The notes: a model not told the origin generated them from the letters alone. A DNA stretch of 64,000 nt from Ectobius pallidus (GCA_964059195.1 CAXKWD010000001.1:118477751-118541750); one strand, 5' to 3'. Counted from the stretch's first letter, positions 49,526 to 60,873 are shown. Translations and numbers: made by a program.

Positions 49526-52500
49526 AAATACATAATAATAATAATAAATGAAAACAAGAAATAATATAGCCCACCTAAATACAAGAAACATACATTAAAT
49601 ACAAAGAAAAAAATTCAAACATTATGGGGCCACGTGCCAACTATCGACAAAGTTGAAGAGATGATACGTTAGAGGGATGTAGTGTGCAGTACTACTATGG
49701 ATTCGTGATAGTGGTAGTAGCAGTAGTAAACTAATAACAATCAGGACAAATCAAGAAGAAAGTTTAAGTTTCTCGGCCTAACACATGACGTCACTTTGTG
49801 TTCAGTTTTTCATATTTTTACTATAGAAAAATGTTTCACCTCGAATTGTACACCTTATATTTTATCTATTGTACTGGTTAAAGAATTTTATTATTCATTT
49901 TTATATAATTCATCCTATTTCTGTACCATAAACCTTTAGTTTTCATTCCAATCCTTTACAGGAAATGGGATGATTCAGAGGATGAACTTTGTACAGCCCT
50001 AATACTGAATATTGCTAAGCATAAATTTACACATAGGCCTATACAAGAGGATTTTTTTCTTATCCTCATATCCACTCCATGTCTTATGGCCAGTTTCTCA
50101 CGTATCGTTCTTTATATTTCTTTCTCGTTTTATTTCTTTTGTAACTATTTTTATTCTGCATATTTTTCCCTCCCGCTGCTAGCCTACTGGTATTGTCTGC
50201 AAGCAAACAGAAAAAAATAACGAAAAGTTTAGAAACCTCAGATACTTCTATTCTTCACAAAAACTGAAAAAATTCTGAGAAGAAAACCTTTCCTTCAGAA
50301 AAGATCTTGCACACATCTAACATAATCATATCTACGTATATGGAGGTTTATAATGTATAATAAGTCTAATGGACTTCATATTCATTTAGATGGACGTCTT
50401 TCCTTGTACTATCGTACATTTATGTGTAGAAAATGTATACGATTAGGGTGTAAATTGTCAATATGTATTATTAATATTGATAAAATATTTAATTTATCCA
50501 CTCCTTACGTACGCTGTGTTTTCCCAGTCCGGAAGACTTAATGAAAATTTAACATACCAACCTTTTAGGATATACAAAGAAACGATCATGCAAACTGTGG
50601 GTTTCATTTATTAAAGTAATAATAGGACATTTATTACAATGTGTACAACATAATATTCAAACACAGCCAAGAAAAACATTCGCCTGACGCAGTACTGTTT
50701 GCAGCCCGTAACAACATTCAAGATATTAGGCCCTACATAAATTCTCACAAATAATCAATCTTTTGACAATTTGAAACAGTATCAAACACACATTCACAAA
50801 ATATATTAATAACGTTTCCATGCACTGATTGTTACATAAAACGAAGGTAAATACCCACACACTAGACATATATGAATCGCATACAAGACCTAATAATATG
50901 TACAATAATAACCTGTCCGCACTTCTAGCTCTTTCCTCCCACCTCCCTCTCCTTAACATACCCACCCTCCCCATTCCACTCGTGCATATATATTAGCCTT
51001 ATGTTTAATATTTTCGTTCACATCAATCCAAGTAAATTATAAAAACAGTAGAGGGCTATCTCCGAATTACTTGTGATCAAATTTTCAACTACTTAAAGAA
51101 CTTACAATATTTCAACGTCAAAATATACACCTTCCTGAAATTAGTTTATTTTGTAAAATCTGTGCATACCTCTTCGAATCCGAGTTAGGAAGTCCAACCT
51201 GTATGGGACCCTATATTATATACATTCGTTTTACTTAACAGTTTCATCGGCCCCCTATAGGGACAAGCTTCTACGGTGGAACATTTACCTTCAGGGCATA
51301 GAGTATTAAGAGATTTCAAATTAATATAGCTGTCAAGCAATTTAATTTACATAGGGTGTGTTTGAATTTAATTTATAGAGTTAATAGAGAGTGCGAAGAT
51401 ATACAGCGTTAAGCCCTAATATCAAAGTATATTACCCGTATGAAATTTCATTAAGAATTAGTACTCCATATGGAAAATAAATGGAGACCATGGAGATGTG
51501 CATTAATCTATGTAGGCCTGGTTACATAGGCTGTAGCGCAGGCATGCGCAAACTGATAATGTTTTTGTAATGCTTCTAACGCAGCATGGATCTTGTTTTA
51601 TGCCAAGGCTTTAAGTTTTCGTCTTATATTATTAAAAAATCTGGTTGCTTTACAAAGAAAGTCAGGAGGAAACGCTGAAACTGTTTGCAGAATCTTGTTT
51701 AAAGCATCAAGCTTTATGAATATTCATCGCGCGCGAATACTAAAAAGTCGGTATCATCCACCCGTCTCGAACTATGCAGATGAGTATTTATGTTATTTTA
51801 TTGCATATATAATTATTATTTTATAATTGCATATATGCATATTTTTTGTAGAGAAATTATTTCTTAAAGTTGTTCATAAATTTAGCTCTTTTAAACACAA
51901 GAAGAATTCCATTATTAAGTCCATGACAAGCTTCGTAGTGCCGTACAAAGTTACATATAGGTCTACCTCAGTTCTGTCAATAACCTAAAATGAAAGTAAG
52001 CCTACTCCCTATACAAGCCTATGCTAATACTATCGAAGCTATGCAGAGATAATAGTGACTGCCAAATTTTCAGATAATGACGTCCCTTGTTCACCAGCTC
52101 ATCGAACTAATTTCTGTTGATTATTGTTTATTGCATTTATAGTATTTAAAGCATAATGTAGCAAATTTAAATGTATTACTCATTTAAGAACTTCATTTAC
52201 ATTTGACATGAGCATCATGAATGATGCTATAAGCTAAGTATAACCCAATACTAACACAAACAACTAAATAGTAAACAAACAATTTATATATATAAATATA
52301 CCCATACAATATAAAACTTCAAACATAATGGCTGTATGGCTGGTATTTATTGCACCACTGCCACCGGGTTGTTGACCCACTTGCAGTGCAAGAAAATAAT
52401 TATAAATAAGAATGCTGTATCTACTGTATTACAGGTTGGGACATTGAGTCGTACTGCAGTCTTTAGTGCAACCAGAAGGTTATTCTATTTGAAAGTTTTA

Positions 52501-52935
52501 GGTTATTGCTGCATGAAGCACATAGAATTTATACGGTAGCGTGAGATAAATTACTTTTACTCCTCAGAATAAAAAAAAAAACTGCTTGAAATAAGATATT
52601 ATCCTTGTATTTCATAGAAAATAAATACCATTTCGTTCTTCTACAAATCTTACAAGAATAGTATTCTTAGAAACTATAAAGTAATGTAACATAATTTATT
52701 CCTGTATCTTGAGAGTATACAAAATAATATAGACTCCTGACGTTACAAATAGTTTTTCACCAATGGATGTAGGCCTACTTCAAACATACAAGCATACATA
52801 CAATAATATGTGTTTACCTTAGTGATATTTATGCTTGACTTAATAGCCTGCAACATTTGATATTTATACGTCTAATGGCCTGACTAAGCATTTGAATTCT
52901 TCAAATCATTTAATTTGTTTTTCATTTAATATTGG

Positions 52936-52936
<1 letters not shown>
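49526..52936. other. No supported feature
   Basis: AT-rich non-coding sequence. Short frames at 50353-50541, 50726-50974, 51593-51826 and 52336-52539 have no recognisable domain. Confidence 0.5.

Positions 52937-52970
<34 letters not shown>
52937..52970. repeat. (TA)n microsatellite
   Basis: About 16 uninterrupted units. Confidence 0.95.
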
Positions 52971-52976
<6 letters not shown>

Positions 52977-53988
52977 AGCGTTCCATTTCCTTCAATGTGT
53001 TTTGCATTCTTTGTCATTGTTAACTTAGAAGAATAGTATTCAGATGGAGTTTTAGTTTTATATGGATTTAAAATGTAGTTATAACTTGTATGAGAAATTA
53101 TTAATAAATTAGATTATTAATAAATATACTATAATATTTTATTCTCTATTTCAGAATGTTCATTCGAATTTATGAGCTTATTTTGACATTACAAACAGTC
53201 TCTTATGCTTATTTAATACTTAAATGTAATCTTAATTTTTTTTTTTTTAATTTGAGAAAGATTTTAGTACCTTTATGAACATAAATACAATTTTTTCTTA
53301 CGTCAAAGCAAATAGAACTCGTTTACTTTTAAATAAAAATCGAATAAAACACTATCGAATATAGTTTTCTTTAACGGATTTACGCTGTTCTCCTTTTCCA
53401 CGGGAGATAAATTATTTCCAAATAGGCTATATCATTTTCCTCAAACGAAAAAAAAATATTTTTTAGAAACCCGTCCACCAGTCTTAACTGTTGTTAGGTC
53501 ACAATTCAGCCTTAATTCATGCAATAGTCTTGTATGCAAACAAAAAAGGATTTTCTGCTGTATGTACATCTTATATATTGTTAAAGTGAATATTTTAATT
53601 TTATAACATACAAGACAACGGTAGAATGCATCATCGAGGTTCTGAACACACCATTGCTTTCATCTTTAATCATTCTTACAATGCAGGATGACTCCTGCCT
53701 TTCGATAGAATGAGAGGGGTGATTTCGTACTAATATCTAATTCCAAACAGTGAAGGGCTATTGCTGGATCATACTAAATCCGCTGTCTATACATAGTATT
53801 GTTGAGAGTAAGAAGTAAATTTGCAAGCATGTAATAAGTCATGTACTGAAGTTTTCAGTCTGGATATGACAAATACTTCCAACTTGAAAGCAGTATTAAT
53901 GAAAACTAGAAGTTTATTTGTTAAGTTGAGAAAACATATTGATTTGATGTTGATAAATCTGTACTAAAAATTGTAATAAATATTAAAC
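52971..53988. other. No supported feature
   Basis: AT-rich non-coding sequence. Confidence 0.5.
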
Positions 53989-53996
53989 ATGGTTAA

Positions 53997-54457
53997 GTCC
54001 ACCGCTGTGGCTCAGGGGATACGTTTAATCCTCTCACGCAGCGGGCCCGGGTTCGATTCCTGGTCGGGACAAGTTACCTAGGTGAGGTTTTTTCGGGGTT
54101 TTCCCTCACCTGTGAGATAAATGTCAGGTAACTATAGGCCCTTGTGGTCCCCGGATATCATCTGGCCGTAATTATCATCTTCATCCCCATCCTCGCCTTG
54201 TTCTGAGTGTGTGTGAATGGTGTGTATCGTCCTATGTGTTCGTGTTGTCTCGGAGGTGGCCCCTGCATTGGGCTGATCACTCATCCGGGGAGACCCTCCA
54301 TGTCCTTGTTTGGTCAAAAAAGTATGTATGTCTGTGTTGTGATCCATAGTTCATTCCTCTCCCGACAGGTCGCGGCCCGGTAAGGCCCGGGCGGCGCGGT
54401 CCGCATAAAGGTCCCTATAAGGGAGAGGTAAAACTACGAAAGAGAAAGAAAGAAAAT
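53997..54457 (+). mobile_element. SINE-A, full-length copy 2 with target-site duplication
   Basis: About 460 bp. A-box TGTGGCTCAGGGGATACG at 54006 and B-box GGGTTCGATTCCTGG at 54050 form a tRNA-like pol III promoter. The body contains GATATCATCTGGCCGTAATT, GGGCTGATCACTCATC and GGTCAAAAAAGTATGTATG, and the 3' end is GGGAGAGGTAAAACTACG with an AAAGAAAG tail. ATGGTTAA at 53989-53996 is repeated at 54458-54465, an 8 bp target-site duplication of the kind made by LINE-type target-primed integration. It is the best-preserved SINE in the window. A frame inside it (54132-54347) is not a gene. Confidence 0.9.
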
Positions 54458-54465
54458 ATGGTTAA

Positions 54466-54831
54466 ACTTAATTATGTAGACCACTGTACTTCCCCAGAAT
54501 TTCCTCGTTGAAGATTTCAAAGGGCTTATGTACTATATCTAACCATAACGTGCTTTTGTTAAAGGAAAATCTCTATAAAGTAAGCTGTCCACAGAATCCG
54601 AGGTTTGTAAGCGAATATCTGATATAAGGAACACCTGTAAACATCCCTACTTCCCTTTATAACCTCGCTTTCATATTCCGCAATCCAGGCTCCTTTGTAT
54701 CTTTCATGCGCCGCCTGCATGAGGAACATAAAAACTTGAATTTCATAAGGAAGCGTTCTCAACTCTCAGTTTTATAATAACAAACAAATTATGTTAACGG
54801 AAAATAAAGTCAATTTATATAAACAAAAACT
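54466..54831. other. No supported feature
   Basis: Nothing recognised; the 67-codon minus frame at 54559-54762 has no motif. Confidence 0.45.
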
Positions 54832-55385
54832 TGCCGTTACTTACGGAACCCGGATGTTCATTGCCCCGCTTACCTGAGCCCGCCATTCAACCCTATTCAA
54901 CCATCCCTCGCAAATCTTACTTCCCTTAAATCTATCCCAATATTTTCCTCCCACCTACGTTTAGGTCTTCCAAGTGGTATTTTCCCTTCGGGTCTCCCAA
55001 TCGTTATTTTTGAGTTATGTCTTCCCTTCCCCATGGGCGCAACATGTCCAGCCCATTTCATCCTCCGTGATTTAATTACCCTTATTACATCCGGTGAAGA
55101 GTACAGATTATGAAGCTCATCGTTATGCAGTTTTCTCCAGTCCCCATTTTCATCTCTCTTAGGCCCAAATATTTTCCTAAGCTTCCTGTTCGATTATGTT
55201 CTTTGCGAAGAGTAAGCGATCATGTCTCACATCCATGTAATTCAACCAGCACGATAATGGTCTTATACATTTTTATTTTTAGATTTCTTGAGAAAGTACA
55301 ATTTTTTTTTACATCACAGCTACCCGAGAACATATTTTTTTTATTTTCAAGTCTCTTTTGAAGACTCGAATCAAGATCATTTATT
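54832..55385 (-). pseudogene. Non-LTR retrotransposon RT C-terminal region, longest copy
   Basis: Reading the minus strand from 55385, recognisable segments appear in order: KMYKTIIVLVELHGCET (the usual CETWSL region, here with a stop), an LRKEHNR-like segment, DENGDWRKLHNDELHNLYSS, VIKSRRMKWAGHVAPMGKG, and RPEGKIPLGRPKRRWEENIG ending IDLREV before an in-frame TGA. All are landmarks of the C-terminal third of arthropod endonuclease-reverse transcriptases. Frameshifts near 55180 and several stops make it a pseudogene. The N-terminal endonuclease and RT palm are absent, consistent with 5' truncation. All three copies of this family in the window (11.1, 41.9 and 54.8 kb) are on the minus strand. 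Confidence 0.85.
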
Positions 55386-56149
55386 TGATATCAGTTATAA
55401 CCATGACGATGAATGGATAATTTAACTCTGGTGTTACTACTTACCCTCAAAAGCGTACCAACTGACACAAAAAATGAAAAGGGAACACTTGGGATACCCA
55501 CAAGATGAGCGAATTAAGTGGGAATAATACAATCAAGCACTAAAATTACGAAGCCCTTCATTACCTTCATACAATAATAGCTGCGGCTATTAATAAGGCC
55601 TGTATAGTCAATGTGTTAATGTATATAAATGTAACGACCCATGTTAAGATTCAACTACCTGAACAGCGACATAAAATTAATACTGTATCTTCAGTTCAAA
55701 CTCTTACGAAATATTTATTTGAAATTCTTCGCCCAGGCTTCTTATTATTCTAAGCTTACCGCTGTCGTTAGGGTTTTACAACAGAAGGTAGGCCTATTCA
55801 GCATACTCATATAAAATAGTATACTTAGTAGAACATTAAAACAGGTTATGAGACGAAATAACTGTAGGTCTTAGCTGCCTCATGTTTTCTTTCGTTATGG
55901 TTGGTCTAGGTGAAGACCTACTGAGCCATGGGTATGAATTCTGCATAGACTAGTGGTGTTTATTGCTCAGGCGGTATCATGATTCTGTCAATACTCTGCG
56001 GACTATTTAGAACGTGTTTTATACCTCTTTTTACTGACCTCAGCAGCGCGTTAAACTTATGGATTCTAGAAACTGGCAATTAATTCAGGAACGAACTATA
56101 TAACATTATACTCAATGAAGATGAATATAATAATAGAAATAATATTAAT
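55386..56149. other. No supported feature
   Basis: AT-rich non-coding sequence. Confidence 0.5.
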
Positions 56150-57053
56150 AAAATAAAATCAGGTAAACTGATATAACAAAGTGCCGGTATGTTTTTGTTG
56201 AATCAATTTATAATTGCAATTATGATATGCAGAAAATAAGTTTTTCTAATCAGATTAAAATCGACCAGCGTCAGCAGAACTACAGATTTGTGATACCTTG
56301 ACAATCGCGCACTCACATAAAAAAAAAAATTGAATTAAAAAAATTCATGTTAAATCGGCCGGCTCCGAGATTTGATCCGGGGACCTCCAGAATACGAGTC
56401 CAAGGCGTTACCATATGGCCAACTCAGTCAGTTTGTAGGTGTCGTTTGATAAGCATAAGTGAAGGAATAGTGTTAACTGTCAAATTATACCGGCAGACAA
56501 AAATTAAAAAAACATGTGACCTTTAATCAGTCGTTACTCTGGTACCGATCAACCGATTAGGTCCAAAATTAATAGGCTTCTTGCCATGGACGTTATAAAT
56601 GCGTACACAAAGTTTCATGAAATTCCGATAAAGCGAGTTTCAGTTATGGGGCTTTTGTTATATAATACCATAAAAATGCACTAAATTGGGCATTATTCCG
56701 GTACCGGCCAACCGATTTGGTCCAATATCAACAAACGTCTTCCTATGGACATTATAAATGTGTATACCAAGTTTCGTAAAAATCCGATAAAGTGTATTTG
56801 AGTTATGTCACTTTTAAATAAAAACACTAAATTGGGTTTGACGCCGGTACCGGTGAACCGATTTGGTTCAATAAATAGGGTTCTTCCCATGGACATTATA
56901 AATGCGTATACCAAGTTTCATGAAAATCCGATAAAGCGTATTTGAGTTATGGCGCGACAGGCACACGGACAGATAGACAGACAGACAGACGGACAGACAT
57001 TTTACGTCCCCCACACACAATCTCATAAAGTACCATACTGGCACTTAATAAAC
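56150..57053 (+). repeat. Dispersed repeat family R1, copy 2, with expanded core
   Basis: Colinear with 1620-2156 but longer. The core unit occurs three times in tandem, starting at about 56536, 56696 and 56841 (periods about 160 and 145 bp). Each unit has GGTACCG, CAACCGATT or GAACCGATT, GGAC(A/G)TTATAAATG, a CCAAGTTTC-like word and CCGATAAAG. The last unit is followed by GACAGACAGACAGACGGACA and the GGCACTTAATAAA end. A tRNA-like SINE interrupts the left part. The 73-codon minus frame at 56693-56914 is read through two core units and repeats itself, so it is not a gene. Confidence 0.85.
56319..56438 (-). mobile_element. tRNA-like SINE inserted in repeat R1 copy 2
   Basis: The reverse complement begins CAAACTGACTGAGTTGGCCA (A-box-like TGGCCATATGG) with a B-box-like CCCCGGATCAAATCTCGG about 40 bp on and an A/T-rich 3' side. 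This block is absent at the corresponding position of copy 1 (about 1780), where the repeat runs uninterrupted into TTTGATAAGCATA, so the insertion postdates the divergence of the two copies. Confidence 0.65.
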
Positions 57054-57509
57054 AGAGTATAAAATCAGTATTATTGGTACTAAGACCCTATTGAAACTTT
57101 CTTCTAGGCAGAGCACTTTATGTTAGGACTATATACATAACATTTCATAACAAATTAACAAATTCTGTTACAGAAGAAGCTATATTTATGATAATAGGTC
57201 TATGTAAGTCTGAACTTATTTAACAACCCATTCAGGCCACTTTATGCATGTCTGCTAAATGTAGATTAAATTACTTACAACGAGGAATGCACTTGTATAG
57301 AAATAATAAAAATAGTAACAAAAATAATTAAGTAATAATACAAATTAACGTAATATTAGCGATATTTCAGTATAATAAACGAGGCAGGAAAGTTGAGACT
57401 ATTATTAGCATATTTTTTATTGATAATAATGTTATAATGAAAATATTAATAGTTCGCCATGAAAATATGTGATGATTTTTCTAGACTACGAACTGGAAAT
57501 TAATTCAAA

Positions 57510-57758
57510 TTAAGTAATAAAAACAGTAATAACAACTCTTGTTCTATTGCAGGTGAGTGGTGAGAATGCGGCCCAAACCAGATACAAGAATATCGCAGTT
57601 GATGTGGTATGTACAGTAGAAATGTCTTCATTTGAGCTGTCTACTTGCGCACAGGTAGAATTAAGATTAATATCTCTGTAAGATTGCATTAACTGTCTTC
57701 CACTTAGTAATGTAGTAAATGTAATTAACACTACAGCGTTCTTGAATTCTAGAGACAT
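57510..57758 (-). CDS. Unrecognised reading frame, possible exon or old gene remnant
   Basis: An 82-codon frame beginning with ATG at 57758. Residues 1-20 (MSLEFKNAVVLITFTTLLSG) are basic then hydrophobic, signal-peptide-like; a second hydrophobic stretch (AIFLYLVWAAF) lies near residues 54-64; four cysteines or Asn-X-Ser/Thr-like sites are scattered. No family recognised. A plus-strand candidate exon at 57553-57606 overlaps it, and at most one of the two can be right. It lies 71 bp downstream of the longer frame at 57830-58255 on the same strand. Confidence 0.2.
   Translation of the reverse strand: MSLEFKNAVVLITFTTLLSGRQLMQSYRDINLNSTCAQVDSSNEDISTVHTTSTAIFLYLVWAAFSPLTCNRTRVVITVFIT
57553..57606 (+). 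CDS. Candidate 54-nt exon between AG and GT
   Basis: A pyrimidine-rich CTCTTGTTCTATTGCAG precedes, and GTATGT follows, an open 18-codon stretch VSGENAAQTRYKNIAVDV. The ENxxxxRYxNI part faintly resembles the KNRY.NI segment of protein tyrosine phosphatase domains, but this rests on a few residues. GCAGGTGAGT at the left edge would also serve as a donor site. No flanking exons were identified. Confidence 0.15.
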
Positions 57759-57829
57759 TTTTGCTGCATAAGAATTTTAACTATGGAGTCATAGGTCTCA
57801 ATAACATATTTGACATTGGTGTTTATCTG

Positions 57830-58255
57830 TTAAGTAGACGTAAATGTTGGATTATACTTCTGAATAGCTCGCCTGTTTGCGACTTGTCGCAATTGCAGCA
57901 TGCCTTTGCAAAAATGCTGCAGGTTTTGTAAGACTTTATTACGCGTATCAAATGGAAAAGATCTCCATGGAAACATTTTTATAATTTGCGACAGAGCCTT
58001 TGAACTCCATCCGAAGAGAATTTTGAATAAGCTAATGAAGCTATGTATTATACAGTAACCAAGAGAATATTTCCCGCTCAACCAGTCTGCATTTAATTCA
58101 AAGAAAAAGTTGGCATTGATTTTTTTCGTTCCATTAATCCCGTACATGTATCTGACATACTCCTTCAACAGTTTGACAGTTGACATTAGACAATTATTCT
58201 TGTAATATTTCCAAGCAGTTACGATTCTGTGCCTGCTCAATGCAGTTTCTAACTT
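57830..58255 (-). CDS. Unrecognised coding-like frame (~141 codons)
   Basis: Open from just after a CAG at 58253-58255 to a TAA at 57830, with the first ATG 20-odd codons in (NNCLMSTVK). The composition is unlike a chance AT-rich frame: varied residues, several Trp (W) and Cys, few low-complexity runs, and GC content visibly above the flanks. It could be a 3'-terminal exon: CTGAGGACAG precedes as a possible acceptor. Noticeable segments are LLKEYVRYMYGINGTKK and FPWRSFPFDTRNKVLQNLQ, with a hydrophobic IIHSFISLFKILFGW in the middle. I recognise no family. Alternatives are an endogenous viral or transposon-derived frame, or chance. Confidence 0.3.
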   Translation of the reverse strand, partial: KLETALSRHRIVTAWKYYKNNCLMSTVKLLKEYVRYMYGINGTKKINANFFFELNADWLSGKYSLGYCIIHSFISLFKILFGWSSKALSQIIKMFPWRSFPFDTRNKVLQNLQHFCKGMLQLRQVANRRAIQKYNPTFTST

Positions 58256-58304
58256 CTGTCCTCAGAAATACGTTCTATCCTTGTTCGAAATATATAGTCT
58301 ATAG

Positions 58305-58645
58305 TCGGCCGCGGTAGTGCAGAGGTAATGTGCCCACATCTGGATCTGAAGATCGCGGTTTCAAACTCCGCCGTGGTCGGTGGAATTTTCAGGTTGTAAA
58401 CACGAAGTTCTCCCGGAACCGTCGTAGAAATACGACACGTTAAAGAATTTCAAACCAAAATTAGAGACTCTGGTCCAAATTCCCCGGCTCTTTCATCTCG
58501 TGGTACACTATCTTAGTTTCCTCAGCAACTGTTTATGGAGGCGATGAAGTTAAGACCTGTCTCTGTCCCTCTGTTATCTACAGGAAAATATGCGTAACTA
58601 AATTAGTCTTTGGTCTTGAAACCTCCATTTAGTGGCTCTACACTC
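58305..58645 (+). mobile_element. tRNA-derived SINE (SINE-B), plus strand
   Basis: The head TCGGCCGCGGTAGTGCAGAG carries the A-box region and GCGGTTTCAAACTCC the B-box. The body aligns with the minus-strand copy at 15220-15545 (TTTTCAGGTTGTAAAC, CTCTGGTCCAAATTCC, ATCTTAGTTTCC, GGAGGCGATG, AACCTCCATTTAGTGGC). The 3' boundary is set by where that similarity stops. Confidence 0.75.
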
Positions 58646-59780
58646 TCGTCCGAGGAGTGACAGGTTATATCCGTCAGGGTGTACAGCCTATACTGTTCCT
58701 GCTGTAAATTACTGAATACCAGAATTTAAGAACAGAGTCATTTATTGTTATTAAAACTGTTATAGTTCTAATAAAATTAAAGTCTCTTAGTAAACATTCT
58801 CTAGTGAATGTTCTTGATTTTACCTAGGTATACTAGCTTTTTCTTTTAGATACCGGTACTATAATTTCATAATTTAAAAAAATGTAGAAATAGAATTGCT
58901 ATTATCTACAATAATTGCCTTATATTTCAAAAACTAAAACAAGAACTATTATTGGTTTAATTTTGATCCTATAATGTACGCATGTAGGCTATAAAGGAAT
59001 ATTAATTAGTAGTTGTCATTTATACTGTAACACTTACAAGAAAAATTATTTAAACAAATTTGCCTGAAGAGTAGTTAAAAGCTTCCACTATCTTGAAGAC
59101 CTATCTGGAGAAAACACGGCCTGTTTGTGATTGGAAGAACTGAACGCACATCCTGCACGTCTGCTTACTATAAGAAGTGAGTAAATAATTAACTTAAATC
59201 AAGAATAAATACGTATTGGGTAGAAAATATATGTATCATATAATTTGGTTTCTCTCTTTTTGAACTTAATTCTCTGATTATAATTATGAAGCCTGTTCAC
59301 CGTATGTGCTTCAGTGCTGAATTTGTTTATTGATCTGTTCATAAAAACAAGGTGGCCTTATTGACTTTACATTTTTTTTAAATCTGTAAATAGATCAAAC
59401 AAACATTAGGATTATATGTATTGGAAAAGAAACCTACAAATAGGGAAGAACCTGGTGCGTTCCTATAGAAACAGATCGAGCTTACTAAAATAATATTTTT
59501 CCATAGATACAATGCTCTTCACTAAAAAGGCAAAAGTGCTTTCTCTAGTGCTCGCAATATCGGGTGCAATTTATTTCAGTTCATAAATTTAACTTACCTA
59601 TTCGATGTAATATCGAACTGTAGTTAGTAACAAAATAATAGGGATGCAATAACCAATTTTTAACTTGATTCTCCCCTCACATATCAAGTTTAATTGAAGA
59701 ATTAAAGTAATTGGAGCATATTTTTACCTTATTAAAGGCAAGGGTGCGGGTGGCTAGAAAATTGCTGTTTTAATACACTA
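58646..59780. other. No supported feature
   Basis: AT-rich non-coding sequence. Confidence 0.5.
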
Positions 59781-59792
59781 GTGTGAGAGAGA

Positions 59793-59850
<58 letters not shown>
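59781..59850. repeat. Compound microsatellite (GA)n(GT)n(GA)n(G)10
   Basis: GTGTGAGAGAGA, (GT)11 or so, (GA)13 or so, then ten G. It is entirely G-alternating on the plus strand and ends in a G homopolymer. Confidence 0.95.
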
Positions 59851-60325
59851 TTTATACATTGATAGGGTTGCAAAGATTTTAGATGCTTTTTTTTAATGGC
59901 TTCTATGTGGAAGCAGTAACCTGGAAAGATAATTCAGAGAGCTCTATTAAAATATAAACTAGCCTAGAAACGCATTACTTTTCAGATACATTAAATTCCA
60001 CGTAACAGTAGAATTTTTAAACTTAAGCAATGAGAGTACAGCTCAATGGAATAGTTTATTTATTTAAATAGTTTTGTGGCATTTTGGTCATATTTCCTAA
60101 TCGAGAGCAGTTTTCTTCAACTTTAGGAAGATTAGAATTTATTGTTTTGTTACTTTAACATTGGCACTATGGAAAACTGTTATTCACATGCTATAAAATT
60201 GCTATCTCATTTGTTTTCTTTATTTTTTTTATTTTTTGGAAGATATGAGGTAGAAGTACTTGCACAACCTACCTTTTGTGTCAGATGGTCATTACAAAAT
60301 TACATTAGTTTATTTATGTACTTTA

Positions 60326-60753
60326 GGGCCGATTTCTATAAACTCGTGAATTACCTATGGGTAAATTATCTAATGCACAGAATTTACACAAATTACACAA
60401 GAATAACACCACACAAACACAAATAATTTAAAGATAGCAATCACTTACACTTGTGGCGAGTTTCTAGATAAATGCCCTCTAGGTAAATATGAAAATGACA
60501 GAAAAAATGTTCCTACAAACTCGGGCTAGATCTGTCCAAGGGTAAATCTTTGGGTTAATTTGTCCTTTCATGGATGGCTGGATAAAATTTAACCTTTCAT
60601 AGGATCAATAACAATGAGAATCAAAGCCTTCTGAATTAAATTAACTGTACAACTCCAAGGCCTTGCTCATTATATCATTGTGGTTGAAATTGGACTAATT
60701 TATCCATGGGTAATTTACCCATAGGTAATTCACAAGTTTGTAGAAACCGGGCA
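60326..60753. mobile_element. 428 bp TTA-flanked MITE (PIF/Harbinger-like)
   Basis: Both flanks are TTA (60323-60325 and 60754-60756). The inverted ends extend about 45 bp: the left has GATTTCTATAAACTCGTGAA then TTACCTATGGGTAAATTA, the right the complement of GGTTTCTACAAACTTGTGAA then the same block. Inside there are further copies of CTACAAACTCGGG and GGGTAAAT words. No ORF of its own; the frame at 60142-60426 reads across the left border. Related relics lie at 39227 and 39496-40250. Confidence 0.8.
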
Positions 60754-60803
60754 TTAGTCCTATATGAAGTGTATGAATAATGTGGGAATAGTTCAACAAA
60801 ATC

Positions 60804-60873
60804 AATAATAATAATAATAATAATAATACTAATCATAATAATAATAATAATAACAATAATTATAATAATGGTA
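60804..60873. repeat. (AAT)n microsatellite, interrupted
   Basis: Runs of ATA/AAT units broken by ACT, CAT and CAA variants, 50 bp after the MITE. Confidence 0.9.

Noticed and set aside
50600..50990. Possible minus-strand 3' UTR with AATAAA-like signals
   Set aside because: AATAAA words are common in AT-rich DNA, and the adjoining minus-strand frame (50726-50974) has no recognisable coding content.
53997..54070. Functional tRNA gene
   Set aside because: A- and B-boxes are good, but the stems of a cloverleaf do not form properly and the sequence continues into a SINE body with a target-site duplication.
56693..56914. 73-codon frame with internally repeated sequence
   Set aside because: The repetition comes from two tandem core units of dispersed repeat R1, not from a repeat protein.
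56536..56960. CRISPR-like array
   Set aside because: Three diverged ~150 bp units without short identical repeats and unique spacers; the genome is eukaryotic.
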